DNA from: Saprospiraceae bacterium
GTDB lineage: Bacteria > Bacteroidota > Bacteroidia > Chitinophagales > Saprospiraceae
Reading direction: 5' to 3'
Assembly: GCA_016711125.1 (NCBI GenBank)
Contig: JADJTQ010000002.1
Span: 1,240,001 to 1,304,000 of the forward strand
DNA: 64,000 bases
Both the position numbers and the translations under genes were made by a program. The notes under the pieces are model-generated. The model saw only the letters and a program-made list of their open reading frames with translations. It did not search any database and was not told where the DNA came from. Below are positions 30,136-39,806 of the stretch, piece by piece. The first letter of the stretch is position 1; each line of letters begins with the position of its first letter.

Positions 30136-30222
30136 TCAAAGCAAGAGGTTGTGAACAATTAAGGGATCAACCTCTCTTTTTCTGAAACTTATGAGAAGTA
30201 CACCCAAAACCAAACCGATCAT
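30136..30222 (-). CDS. Possible small hydrophobic protein inside the array (copy 4)
   Basis: 28 codons from an internal ATG: MIGLVLGVLLISFRKR and the shared C-terminus. It differs by a Lys to Ile change in the basic patch. Same caveats as the other copies. Confidence 0.2.
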   Translation of the reverse strand: MIGLVLGVLLISFRKREVDPLIVHNLLL

Positions 30223-30891
30223 TAAGAATAACGGGTTTCATTTCAAAGCAAGAGGTTGTGAACAATTAAGGGATCAACCTCTCTTTTTCTGAAACTTTAA
30301 GAAGTACACCCAAAACCAAACCGATCATAAGAGTAACGGGTTTCATTTCAAAGCAAGAGGTTGTGAACAATTAAGGGATCAACCTCTCTTTTTCTGAAAC
30401 TTTAAGAAGTACACCCAAAAACCAAACCGATCATAAGAGTAACGGGTTTCATTTCAAAGCAAGAGGTTGTGAACAATTGGGTTGATCAAACATCTTTTAG
30501 GCTTTATTTGATCGCCCAAGAATTTTCCCTCTGTGTAAGCCCATAAAATGGGATTTTATTGAAGTGAGGAGGTTGGATTCTTTTATTAGGAGTCAACCTC
30601 ACCTTCTAACCTTGACAAAAGATGCATAAATGGGTTTCATTTTCAAGACGAGGTTGTAAGCAACAAAAGTGAGCAACCTCATTTTTTTGAACCATCCTAT
30701 TCCCACTAAGAGACGGGTTTCAATTCATAGCAAGAGGTTGTATTCAAATCAGATGCAACCTCATTTTTTCTTTTAGTTATCCCTTCTCAGTAAGAAACAC
30801 AAACGGACTTCATTACAAAAGTTGAGGTTAAATTCGGGCAAGAATTTAACCTCTTTTTTACACCTTACCCAAAAAGGCGTATCTTTTGTCG

Positions 30892-32208
30892 ATGTTACGA
30901 ATTTGTTTTCTTGCTTTATCATGTCTTCTTTTGGGTTGTCAAAGTATGTTGACCAAGTTGGCCCAGGGTCCACAGCCAATAGCATTTCAGAATATTGTGA
31001 TCGACAGTACCAATTGGGGGTTACCCTACAAGCCTTGTGAGCCTTCCATCCATATTAATCCAAAAAATCCTAAAAATATGGTGGCAGGAATGGTGCTGAA
31101 TAAGACATTGCATTCGATGGATGGCGGTTTTACCTGGGGGCTACAGTTTGTTAAGTCCCCTTACGGGGTTTACGGCGATCCCGTTATTACTGCTGATTAC
31201 GATGGTAATTTCTACTTTGCACATCTTGCCGATACCGACGGTCGGGGTCGTTCTGCAGAGGGCTGGTTAGATCGGATTGTGATCCAAAAATCGACAGATG
31301 GAGGCAAGTCGTGGAATGAAGGAACCTATACCGGCCACCGACCACCAGCCGACCAGGATAAACATTGGCTCGCAGTAGATCCAGGTAACAACCATATTTA
31401 TATAACCTGGACCGAGTTTGACAAGTATGGTAGCAGCAATCCGGATGACCATAGCCGGATTTTGTTCTCTAAATCAATTGACCAGGCTGAGTCTTGGTCT
31501 GACCCGGTAGCGATTAGCGAGGTGAATGGTGATTGCCTTGATGGCGATGAAACCACTGAAGGAGCGGTACCTTGTGTCGGACCTTCCGGGCAAGTATATG
31601 TCGCCTGGTCGCACGGCGAATCCATTTATTTTGATCGCTCGCTTGATGGTGGTGCCACCTGGCTTGATCAGGATATCATGGCAGCAGATCAACCCTTTGG
31701 GTGGGATATTGAAATTGAGGGTTTTGGACGCGCAAACGGTATGCCGGTTACCGCCTGTGATCTGAGTAAAAGCCGTTATAGGGGCAATATTTACATCAAT
31801 TATTGCGATCAACGAAATGGCAGTAATGATACTGATGTTTGGCTGGTAAAATCTGCTGATCAGGGTAAAACTTGGACGGATCCTTTGCGAGTTAATAATG
31901 ACCCAGCCGGCAGACAACAATTTTTTACCTGGATGACTGTTGATCCAACGACAGGAGCTATTTATATTGTTTTTTATGATCGGAGAAACTACACTGATCT
32001 CAAGACTGATGTTTATCTCGCCTATTCTTTTGATGGTGGCGAAACATTTAAAAACGTAAAGATCAGTGAAAAACCCTTTGCTCCGAGTCCCAATATCTTT
32101 CTCGGTGATTACAATAATATAAGTGCATATGGCGGTGTTGTGCGGCCTATCTGGACGCGTCTTGATGGAAACAAAACATCTATAATGACAGCAATTATTA
32201 ATTTTTAA
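30892..32208 (+). CDS. BNR-repeat (sialidase-fold) lipoprotein
   Basis: The ATG at 30892 gives the lipobox signal LSCLLLGCQS. The body is a sialidase-type beta-propeller with at least five Asp-box motifs: SMDGGFTW, STDGGKSW, SLDGGATW, SADQGKTW and SFDGGETF. I cannot identify the Arg triad of true sialidases with confidence, so a general exo-glycosidase or carbohydrate-binding role is safer. At 438 aa it is complete. The stop is directly followed by the start of the dehydratase gene with no gap. The hairpin array ends about 30 bases before its start, so the array may form its 5' leader. Confidence 0.82.
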   Translation: MLRICFLALSCLLLGCQSMLTKLAQGPQPIAFQNIVIDSTNWGLPYKPCEPSIHINPKNPKNMVAGMVLNKTLHSMDGGFTWGLQFVKSPYGVYGDPVITADYDGNFYFAHLADTDGRGRSAEGWLDRIVIQKSTDGGKSWNEGTYTGHRPPADQDKHWLAVDPGNNHIYITWTEFDKYGSSNPDDHSRILFSKSIDQAESWSDPVAISEVNGDCLDGDETTEGAVPCVGPSGQVYVAWSHGESIYFDRSLDGGATWLDQDIMAADQPFGWDIEIEGFGRANGMPVTACDLSKSRYRGNIYINYCDQRNGSNDTDVWLVKSADQGKTWTDPLRVNNDPAGRQQFFTWMTVDPTTGAIYIVFYDRRNYTDLKTDVYLAYSFDGGETFKNVKISEKPFAPSPNIFLGDYNNISAYGGVVRPIWTRLDGNKTSIMTAIINF

Positions 32209-33177
32209 ATGCTAATTGATTCTTCGGAGATTTATAAGGCAGCCCATTTCATTGCTCCATACCTTCATAAAACTCCATTGATCTTAGATCCGGTAATATC
32301 AGGTCAAGTAAAAACTAATGTATTTCTAAAACTCGAAAACCAACAAATAAGTGGGTCGTTTAAAGCGCGCGGCGCATTTAACAAAATGTTGGCTTTTTCA
32401 AGGCATCAGGCAAATCCAGGTTTTTATGTAGCGGCCTCTACCGGGAATCACGCTGCGGCATTTTGTTTGGCATTAAGGAGGCTGAACCTTAAGGGCAAAG
32501 TCTTTTTACCGGAAAATGCTTCAACCTCGAAATTGGAATTTATCAAAGCATTGGAAGTTCCATACGAACTAGTGGGTCGCACCAGTTTGCAAACTGAAAT
32601 CCATTGCCGGAAGATTGCTGAAGAAAATGGTTATCATCTTGTGCATCCCTATAACGATGTCGAGATTATAGCCGGTCAGGGCACCGTGGCGATTGAAATG
32701 CTTGACCAGCAACCAGAGCTCGATGTAGTAGTTGCTCCAGTCGGTGGGGGTGGCCTGATCTCCGGTCTAGGCATATTACTAAAGAGTGAACGACCCAAAA
32801 TTAAATTAGTTGGATGTCAACCGGCACACAGCCCTGAAATGGTCGAGTCAATCAGTAGAGGTAAAATCATCGAAGAAGATATTAGCTTACCCACCTTATC
32901 TGACGGCACTGCCGGTGGCATGGAACCCGGATCAATCACGTTTGAAATTTGCAGAGAATTAGTTGACGAATGGGCTTTAATTAGTGAAAGTGAAATTGCT
33001 TTTGAAATCGTAAATATGTTGCGTACCAATCAAATCCTGATTGAAGGTGCAGCAGCTTTACCCCTGGCTTATTTGAGGAAAAATCAAGCACAATATCAGA
33101 ATAGAAACGTGGGGCTGGTGATTACAGGAAAACGAATTTCCATGATGAAGCTGAAAGAACTAATGAAAGAGATCTGA
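32209..33177 (+). CDS. Threonine/serine dehydratase, catabolic type
   Basis: PLP-dependent deaminating enzyme producing 2-oxobutyrate or pyruvate. The PLP lysine sits in SGSFKARGAF. STGNHAAAF is the substrate-binding loop. VGGGGLISG is the phosphate-binding glycine loop. VITGKRISM ends the fold. At 322 aa it lacks the C-terminal ACT-like regulatory domain of biosynthetic IlvA, so it resembles TdcB or serine racemase-like enzymes. Its ATG abuts the stop of the BNR lipoprotein, which suggests cotranscription, although the functions are unrelated. Confidence 0.88.
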   Translation: MLIDSSEIYKAAHFIAPYLHKTPLILDPVISGQVKTNVFLKLENQQISGSFKARGAFNKMLAFSRHQANPGFYVAASTGNHAAAFCLALRRLNLKGKVFLPENASTSKLEFIKALEVPYELVGRTSLQTEIHCRKIAEENGYHLVHPYNDVEIIAGQGTVAIEMLDQQPELDVVVAPVGGGGLISGLGILLKSERPKIKLVGCQPAHSPEMVESISRGKIIEEDISLPTLSDGTAGGMEPGSITFEICRELVDEWALISESEIAFEIVNMLRTNQILIEGAAALPLAYLRKNQAQYQNRNVGLVITGKRISMMKLKELMKEI

Positions 33178-33269
33178 TGATTCGAAACGGCTAATACTAC
33201 TGCATACACGTCACCCTTGATGAGGCAGGGGGATGAACTCTTTTTGCGACTTCGTAACTATATATCAAT

Positions 33270-34070
33270 TCACGCTTTTCGTAAATAAATACCACCAGAA
33301 AAATTCTTTATCATAATTTCAGGACCACCTCCATTAATACTACCAACTGTCCATTCATCGGTGCTCAACTTGAAGGTATTACCTTCTACTTTTTTCAGCT
33401 CAGCCGGTTTTGAGACGACATTCATATCAAAAGCGCTGTATACCTCGCTAAAGGAGGTTTTCATTTTAAAAGTGGCCTTATAATTGGCAGGCAACGTCAA
33501 ATCAATGGTGCCGGAATAATTGCTGAATGCCATAGACTGATCTGGGGTAATTTGTTTAAAAGCAACTTCGATCTTGCCAGCATAGGTGCTCGCATTAACC
33601 GTGCCTGAGACAGCCTTTGCCGATATATATCCCGTGTAGCTTTCGAGGTTGATGTCACCTGAGATATTGTTGACTTCGATAAACCTGCCGGTGTAATTAT
33701 GAAGATCCAAATTGAAGTTGTTGGGTACCTCAATCTCTAGTTCAATCTGTTGGAACCAGGATTCACTTTTTATCGAAACCGTGTTTTTTTCCTCGCTGAT
33801 TTCGAAATCGAAATTGTTTGTTTTAATCCTTTTAAGATTACCTTCCATTTCATTGTCTTCATCATCTTCCAAATTTTCTACTAATCGGTATTTAACCAGT
33901 ATGTCAGATCGATTGCTTCCGGTCACCTTAATGGAAGCACTTTTTAGATCCGTAGCCAGTAATCCGATTTTTCCGGGGCTGGATAATGGCACGGTTACCT
34001 GATCAGTTGCCTGTGCTCCGGCACTTATGCCTAGTATGGCCATAAATACAGCCAGTAATATGTTTTTCAT
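33270..34070 (-). CDS. DUF4097-type putative adhesin
   Basis: Signal peptide MKNILLAVFMAILGISAGAQ. The mature protein is a right-handed beta-helix-like repeat: LDLHNYTGRFIEVNNISGDI, then INLESYTGYISAKAVSGTV and VNASTYAGKIEV. Such regular hydrophobic/Gly turns are typical of DUF4097. Last gene of a four-gene unit that starts with an ECF sigma factor. It is 266 aa and intact. Exported; function unknown, possibly an envelope stress-linked surface protein. Confidence 0.8.
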   Translation of the reverse strand: MKNILLAVFMAILGISAGAQATDQVTVPLSSPGKIGLLATDLKSASIKVTGSNRSDILVKYRLVENLEDDEDNEMEGNLKRIKTNNFDFEISEEKNTVSIKSESWFQQIELEIEVPNNFNLDLHNYTGRFIEVNNISGDINLESYTGYISAKAVSGTVNASTYAGKIEVAFKQITPDQSMAFSNYSGTIDLTLPANYKATFKMKTSFSEVYSAFDMNVVSKPAELKKVEGNTFKLSTDEWTVGSINGGGPEIMIKNFSGGIYLRKA

Positions 34071-34082
34071 AGTTATTTATTT

Positions 34083-34911
34083 TTAGATTGTTCGTAAATA
34101 GACACTTCCATTAAAAGTTTCGAAGTGAAGCTTTATGCCCCCTGATTTATTTTGATATTTGACTGCCCTCCAAGTTTATAGGTGAAACCATTCTCATTAT
34201 TTCTGGCTTCAATTTTAGAGGGCATGGGAGTAGCTGACTCAAAATCGGTATAAAAACTTCCATGAAATGTTTTGAAGGATACGTTGGCATCCATGTCGTG
34301 AAGAAAGTAGGCTTTGATATCACCGTTGAGGGTGTAGAATGTTCCCCCTTTTTCGGATTTTCGATATATCGAATCGTCACATCTCCATTGATGGTGCGCG
34401 CATGATCAACTTGCTTTACGGATTCCAGCGTGATATTTCCATTTATATTATTGGCCCAGACGGGTGTTTGGATATTTTCCACGAAAATATCTCCATCGTT
34501 GATCGTTGACAAGATCACGTGAAGATTTTCTGGCACTAGCACTTCAAAATCTACCTGGAGTCCTGTTTCATTGTGGCACCCTTGCCAGTCATAATAACCC
34601 CAATTGCTTCCATCATTATCACATGGTTTATGAAGTGCAAATTTGCTGCATTCTGTAGCTATATAAATAGCCAGGGTATCGCCTTGCTCCAAATACTGAA
34701 TGGTGGGCGAGTCATTATTTATTTTTAATTTAATCTCCTGATGACCTTTGACGATTATTTTGTTTTCAGTCCCGGTTTTAGCCTTAATGTCACCTTGAAT
34801 ATTGGCTATCAAGACGTGTTTGAAATTGTGTACATCAAACACCTTCTCGAAATCTTGGTTATAGGCAGTTGTCACCAGGAGGAGGAGCAGACCTGTCAAT
34901 GGTGTTTTCAT
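34083..34911 (-). CDS. DUF4097-type putative adhesin (two one-base frameshifts)
   Basis: Signal peptide MKTPLTGLLLLLVTTAYNQ. Beta-repeat body with INDGDIFVENI, INGNITLESV and INGDVTIRYI. The frame slips after ENPKK, where a C5T5 run at 34344-34353 (plus strand) is one base short. It slips again at the C run 34138-34142. Correcting both gives GGTFYTLNGDIKAYFLHD, and then LHFETFNGSVYLRTI before the stop, 276 aa in all. That ending matches the DUF4097 style of its neighbour. Its start overlaps the anti-sigma gene by four bases (ATGA). Confidence 0.8.
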
Positions 34912-35672
34912 AGTTTTTCGATTAAAATGGATTGAAGATCTTTTTCGAATGCTTCGGTGATCGATGGCGGCATATCCTTGTTGATTTGATTTTTAAACTG
35001 ATCCGCTGATTGGCTGGCTCCGACTTTTTTCAAAGCCTCGGCTAGTGATATCAGGACGAGGGGTGATTTCTGCTGGGCAATGGCATTAATGAGACCTCCC
35101 CTGACAGTTTCCAAATGACTGAAAGGAATGAGTGCTTCAATAGAGGCTATTCGTACATTGTCACTGGGATCATTATTGATCGTATAAAGTAGGGCATCCG
35201 AAAGCTTCTTGCTTACATCTTGCATTTCCTGAGTTAAGCCAACCGCCTGGAGCCTTGCACTGGTGGATTTATTATCAAGTTTTGAGATGACGACTTCCTC
35301 CTTTAGACTATTCAATTGGGTGAGTAATTTTTGATTTTCAACATTACCATTCTGACGCATCAGATATCCGCCTATCAGACCCAGCAACAGGGTAAAGCCG
35401 GCCACCATACCTAGAATCCATGGTCTGATAATCCGTTGTTTTATCTGGGGCGTTTGATGGCTTAGCATTTGATAAAATCGTTCATCCATTGACTTGGGTG
35501 GTTCTATCAAAAGATGATTTAAAAGGTTTTCAGATAGATGGTTTATTTCGTCAAAATCATTAATGCTTAATCTGCCCGATGCAATTAGTTCCTCAAGAAT
35601 TATATCTTCTTCTTTTGTGCTCATGCCTTTTTTTATTCGATCCACCAGAGATCTGATTTTCGCTTCATTCAT
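34908..35672 (-). CDS. Putative anti-sigma factor with HEAT-like C-terminal domain
   Basis: The N-terminal 70 residues are acidic helix. One membrane segment (about 86-105, ILGMVAGFTLLLGLIGGYL) separates this cytoplasmic part from a periplasmic C-terminus. The C-terminus has HEAT-repeat-like helices: DPSDNVRIASIEALIPF and KSPLVLISLAEALKKVGA. It overlaps the sigma-factor gene by eight bases, the usual arrangement for an ECF sigma factor and its membrane anti-sigma factor. I see no zinc-binding ZAS motif, so this is not a classical anti-sigma domain; the role is inferred from position and topology. Confidence 0.65.
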   Translation of the reverse strand: MNEAKIRSLVDRIKKGMSTKEEDIILEELIASGRLSINDFDEINHLSENLLNHLLIEPPKSMDERFYQMLSHQTPQIKQRIIRPWILGMVAGFTLLLGLIGGYLMRQNGNVENQKLLTQLNSLKEEVVISKLDNKSTSARLQAVGLTQEMQDVSKKLSDALLYTINNDPSDNVRIASIEALIPFSHLETVRGGLINAIAQQKSPLVLISLAEALKKVGASQSADQFKNQINKDMPPSITEAFEKDLQSILIEKL

Positions 35673-36218
35673 AGTAGTTCATTATATTTTGTTGCACCAT
35701 GATTTCTCGTAATTCTTTAATAGCCCGAAATACTTTGACTTTAATCGTAGATTCATTCACGCCAAGTAGATCTGCTACTTCTTTATATTTCATTTCGCCT
35801 ATTTTCACCAACATCAAGACTTCTATTTTGTCCTCCGTGAGTTGAGCAATCGCCTGATGTAAATGTCCTTTTCGATCACTCCATTCCAACCCTGGTATGG
35901 GTTTGGCTGATCGGTAGTGACTTGCAGTTGTCCGCTGATCTCATCCGAACGGTGTTTTTTTTCTTTCCGGAAATGGTCGGCCGACACATTTCTGGCTATT
36001 TGGTAAATCCAGGACCTCAAGTTTCCGTCACCTTTGAATTGATCTTTGTATTTCAAAATTCGTTCAAAGACATTTTGGACCAGATCTTCAGCTACGAAAA
36101 CACTTTGATGCAGTTGAATAAAATACGAGAACAGGGCTTTTTTATATTTCTCATAGAGAATGCCCAGATCCTTGACTTCCCCATTTTGAATGGATTGCAT
36201 AAGTAATTCGTCGGTCAT
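35665..36218 (-). CDS. ECF RNA polymerase sigma factor (one-base frameshift)
   Basis: Sigma-70 region 2 spans roughly residues 10-90: LYEKYKKALFSYFIQLHQ, AEDLVQNVFERILKY and LRSWIYQIARNVSADHFRK. Region 4 follows: AIAQLTEDKIEVLML and KYKEVADLLGVNESTIKVKV, a helix-turn-helix for -35 recognition. The frame slips at NPYQG, where a C run at 35890-35892 (plus strand) is one base short. Correction gives 184 aa. It heads an operon of anti-sigma factor and two DUF4097 proteins, so it probably controls their expression. Confidence 0.88.
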
Positions 36219-36385
36219 CAGCGCTGTTATCGTTTTTTTTTGGTCTCTCCTTGGGTGGTTGAGATGTATACTCCTAGATTCAAAAAAAAGTTACATGATT
36301 TTAAATAATTCGTCTCATTTTATCAAAAAGCCTACGCCTGTATATTTTTAGTATTTTCCTGCCTTCTTAAAGAAATTAAGACCCT

Positions 36386-39300
36386 ATGATGTTTAATAAG
36401 TTCCTCCCCTTGTGGTGCTTGGGTATTCTCATCTTCATGAACACCGAGTTGACAGCTCAAAAAAGGAAGGTTAAGACAGAGGTTGAAACCATATCTGATC
36501 AGAATCTATCTTCGCTGCAGGATTCCATGTTTCCTGGCCTGAAGTGGCGTAACATTGGCCCTTTCCGGGGTGGAAGAGCCACGACCGTCTGTGGAGTTAT
36601 ACAGGATCCGTTTACCTATTATTTTGGCTCGACCGGAGGTGGTGTATGGAAGACCACGGATGCCGGCGCTAGTTGGAGGAATATCAGTGATCGATATTTT
36701 AAGACTGGATCAGTTGGAGCGATCGCAGTTTCACCTTCTGATCCAAACGTGATCTACGTTGGTATGGGAGAGGCTCCAATCAGGGTGTCATGACCAGTCA
36801 TGGAGACGGAGTCTACAAATCAACCAATGCTGGGGAAACCTGGCAACATGTCGGCCTGGAAGATACCCGACAGATATCGCAAGTACGAGTACACCCAAAT
36901 GATCCGGATTGGGTGTATGTCGCTGCACAGGGTAGTCCGTACATGCCTACTGCCGACCGGGGTATCTATCTCTCCAAAGACGGCGGTAAAAACTGGACTA
37001 AGATTCATGAAGTAAATGAAACAACTGGTGCCTGCGATCTCTCGCTTGACGTTCGTAATCCTCGCATCCTCTACGCAGCTTATTGGGACCATCAGCGCCA
37101 TCCATGGCAGATGCGAAGTGGTGGTGAGGGCAGCAGCATCTGGAAAACCAGCAATGGTGGCGAAGTATGGACTAAATTGAGTGAAGGCCTGCCTGATAGC
37201 ATCATGGGTAAGATAGGTGTAGTCGTATCACCAGCGGATAACAGCCGGGTCTATGCTGTAATCGAGTCAAATCAGGGTGGACTTTACCGGTCAGATAATG
37301 GGGGCAAATCCTGGTCACTGATCAACGAAGACCGTATATTAAGATCGCGATCCTGGTACTACATGCACATTTTTGCCGATCCCTTTAATGTAGATAAACT
37401 GTTCATATTAAATGCTCCTTTTATGCAAAGTATGGATGGCGGAAAGACCTTCAAACAATTAGCCACTCCCCATGGAGACAATCATGATCTTTGGATCAAT
37501 CCGGTCAATCCGATGGCGATGATCAATGGCAATGACGGAGGAGCCAACATTTCGTTTAATGCCGGTCAGACCTGGAGTACTCAGGCGAACCAACCCACTG
37601 CCCAGTTTTACCGGGTCAATGCCGATAACCGCTTTCCCTATTATGTATACGGAGGTCAGCAAGATAACTCGACGGTAGCGGTGCCCAATGCTTCGGATGG
37701 TCCGGGCATTCCGTTTAAAGATTTTTACCCTGTGGGTGGTTGTGAGAGCGCTTATTCGGCCTTTGATCCTGACGACCCCCGATTTGTGTACTCCGGTTGC
37801 TATCAGGGTATTGTCACCGAATATGACACAAAACTCCGACTTGAAAAAGATGTAATGGCCTATCCCGATCTGGGCTTAGGACAAACGCCCGTCGATATGC
37901 GATACCGGTTTAATTGGAATGCACCGATCATTATGTCACAACATGACAAAAAGGTGATCTATCACGCCGGCAATAAAGTCTTAAAACCACCGATCGTGGT
38001 ATTTCCTGGCAAGAGATCAGTCCTGATCTGACCCGTAATACTCCGGAAAAACTCGATGTCGGGGGTGGGCCGATCACCAATGAGGGAGCGGGTGGAGAAA
38101 ACTATCATACCATCATGTATCTGGCGGAGTCTCCCCATGATGCTCAGGTAATTTGGATCGGTACAGATGACGGTTTAATTCATGTAACCAGAAATGGAGG
38201 AAACAACTGGAACAATGTTACGCCCCCGTCCTTACCAGAAGGACTCGTAAACTGTATCGAAGTCTCACCCCACAAACCTGGTACCGCCTATGTGGCTTAC
38301 AACCGATACAAATTTAATGACTTTACTCCCCATATATTAATAACCCATGACTTTGGACAGAACTGGTCTGACCTGGCTCAGGGCATCGAAGATAATGCTC
38401 ACGTCAGGGTAGTGCGGGAAGACCCCATCCGGCCTGGCCTGTTATATGCTGGTACCGAAACCGGGCTCTTTCTTTCCTATGATACTGGTGCTCATTGGGA
38501 TCGGTTTCAATTGAACTTACCTATCGTGCCAGTCACCGATCTCAAGGTGCATCATAATGACTTAATTGCAGCTACTGCCGGCAGGGCATTTTGGATATTA
38601 GATGATCTTACCCCGCTGCAAAAATGGGAAGATGAAAAGATGAGCAAGCCAGATCTATTTAAACCTGCTACGGTCTATTTATGGGGTGGACCCCGGCTGG
38701 ATACTTTGAATGATATGGGTACTAATCCGGACTATGGTCTGGCAGCTTTTTACAACTTGCCGGAGATTGATCCTGATCGGGAAATAAGATTTATTATTTC
38801 CGATGTTAATGGTGACGAAGTAAAAGTTTTTTCGACTAAAGAAAAAGAGGCTACAAAAAAACTAAAGGTAAAAAGAGCAGGAATTAATAAACTGGTTTGG
38901 AATCTGGTACCGGACGGCGTCGAACCCATCAAAGGGCTCGTGACTTTAGGCGGAAATAAAAGCCCCAGGGTTGCATCCGGCAATTACAAATTAGATATGA
39001 TTTACGACGGTGATACCATACGTGCCGAATTTCGCATTTCCGATGATCCACGTCTTGAGATACCTGCTTTTGCATTCGCCCAGAAAAAAGATTGGCTTGA
39101 GCGATTGGATCTCGCTGCCAAGGATCTGACCGAAAGCGTCAAAGCAATGAATTATGTAAAAACGCAAATCGACGAACTCAATAAAAGGCTGGCTACCTCA
39201 CCAGATAGCACGTTACTCAAGCAGGGTAAATCAATCATCGCAAAAATTGATTCGTTAAAGAGCGAGCTCGTTCAAGAAAAACAAAAGACGTTTCAGGATG

Positions 39301-39551
39301 TAATTAATTTTCCCAATCAATTGGATGCCAAGATCCGGCATATTCAGTCTTTGATTGAGGAGTCATATCCACCAGTCACTACGGGTCAGACGACAAGAGC
39401 TACCGATGTCATGGAAGAGTGGAAGATCAAAAAAGATATCTGGCTTCGATTGCAATCAATCGACATCCACCAGTTTAATTTGTCAATTGATCAATCGGAT
39501 ATTCCATTTATATCAACAAAAATTCCAGATAAGAAGGAGGGAAAGCCTTAG
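36386..39551 (+). CDS. Sortilin/BNR-type exported beta-propeller protein (two one-base frameshifts)
   Basis: Signal peptide MMFNKFLPLWCLGILIF... followed by GLKWRNIGPFRGGR, the start of the VPS10/sortilin-like propeller often annotated as glycosyl hydrolase. Asp-box-like repeats recur: STNAGETWQHVG, SKDGGKNWTKIHE, SDNGGKSWSLI, TRNGGNNWNNV and SYDTGAHWDRF. After about residue 750 comes an Ig-like segment (DVNGDEVKVFSTKEK) and a helical tail. The frame slips at 36783-36785 (GGG needs four, giving PIRGVMTSHGDG) and at 37983-37986 (AAAA needs five, giving KTTDRGISW). Corrected length is 1055 aa. The substrate is unknown. Confidence 0.82.
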
Positions 39552-39580
39552 TGGTTTGAAGAACATATAAGTGCATAGAA

Positions 39581-39745
39581 ATGGGTATTTCATTAGACAG
39601 GGTGATTTCAGAACTTCCAATTGAAAGTCAGAAACGTATAGGCCGCAAGGCAAAGGAAGAAATAAAAGCGATTCGTCAGAAAAGGCAGTCACAAAAGATT
39701 GAAGAAAGATGGGACTTAAGAGACCATTGTATTTCCATATCATGA
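39581..39745 (+). CDS. Small helical ORF resembling the N-terminus of a HigA-like antitoxin
   Basis: 54 codons: SLDRVISELPIESQKRI followed by basic helix. The phrase resembles the leading helix of XRE-type antitoxins (typically xLDxVxxxLPxERxxxI), but no helix-turn-helix follows. Its last codons overlap a HicA tail in another frame. Probably a truncated gene joined to the decayed HicAB locus. Confidence 0.4.
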   Translation: MGISLDRVISELPIESQKRIGRKAKEEIKAIRQKRQSQKIEERWDLRDHCISIS

Positions 39746-39806
39746 TGAGAAAGAGATACCAACGGGAACCTGCAATCGAATTTTAAAAGAAGCTGAATTA
39801 AAATGA
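39720..39806 (+). pseudogene. hicA: HicA toxin remnant
   Basis: A 28-codon frame reads ETIVFPYHDEKEIP, then TGTCNRILKEAELK and TGA. This is the typical HicA C-terminus (VPxHxxKEIxxGTxxxILKxAGL). The N-terminal half, with the catalytic His in a GSH motif, is missing. The stop overlaps the HicB start by four bases, the classical hicAB junction. The toxin cannot be active in this form. Confidence 0.65.

Larger units (their letters stand above)
29474..30859 (+). repeat. Tandem array of about 14 terminator-like hairpin elements
   Basis: Each element has a conserved 5' box (AACGGGTTTCATTTCAAAGC), a GAGGTTG...CAACCTC stem and a T-rich tract. Starts are at 29474, 29595, 29701, 29805, 29912, 30018, 30123, 30230, 30335 and 30441, then four diverged copies near 30548, 30630, 30713 and 30803. 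Core units have periods of 104-107 bases and are nearly identical, including a 45-base linker. The outer copies keep only box, stem and T-tract. Their stems change together: GAGGTTGTG/CACAACCTC in the first, GAGGTTGTAT/ATGCAACCTC in the thirteenth (with T-G wobbles), and a perfect 12-pair GAGGTTAAATTC/GAATTTAACCTC in the last. Pairing is kept while sequence drifts, which argues for selection on structure. No promoter box is evident inside the units. The array sits between the isomerase pseudogene and the BNR lipoprotein. Confidence 0.9.

Noticed and set aside
29474..30859. CRISPR array
   Set aside because: The sequence between the repeats is itself nearly identical and the period exceeds 100 bases, so there are no unique spacers and no cas genes nearby.
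29474..30859. Integron attC cassettes
   Set aside because: The outer arms read GTTTCA...TGAAAC, not RYYYAAC...GTTRRRY, and there is no integrase gene or varied cassettes.
36386..39551. Three separate genes or a programmed frameshift
   Set aside because: Both breaks fall in short homopolymers, the repaired protein is continuous through the propeller, and similar breaks occur in many unrelated genes here.
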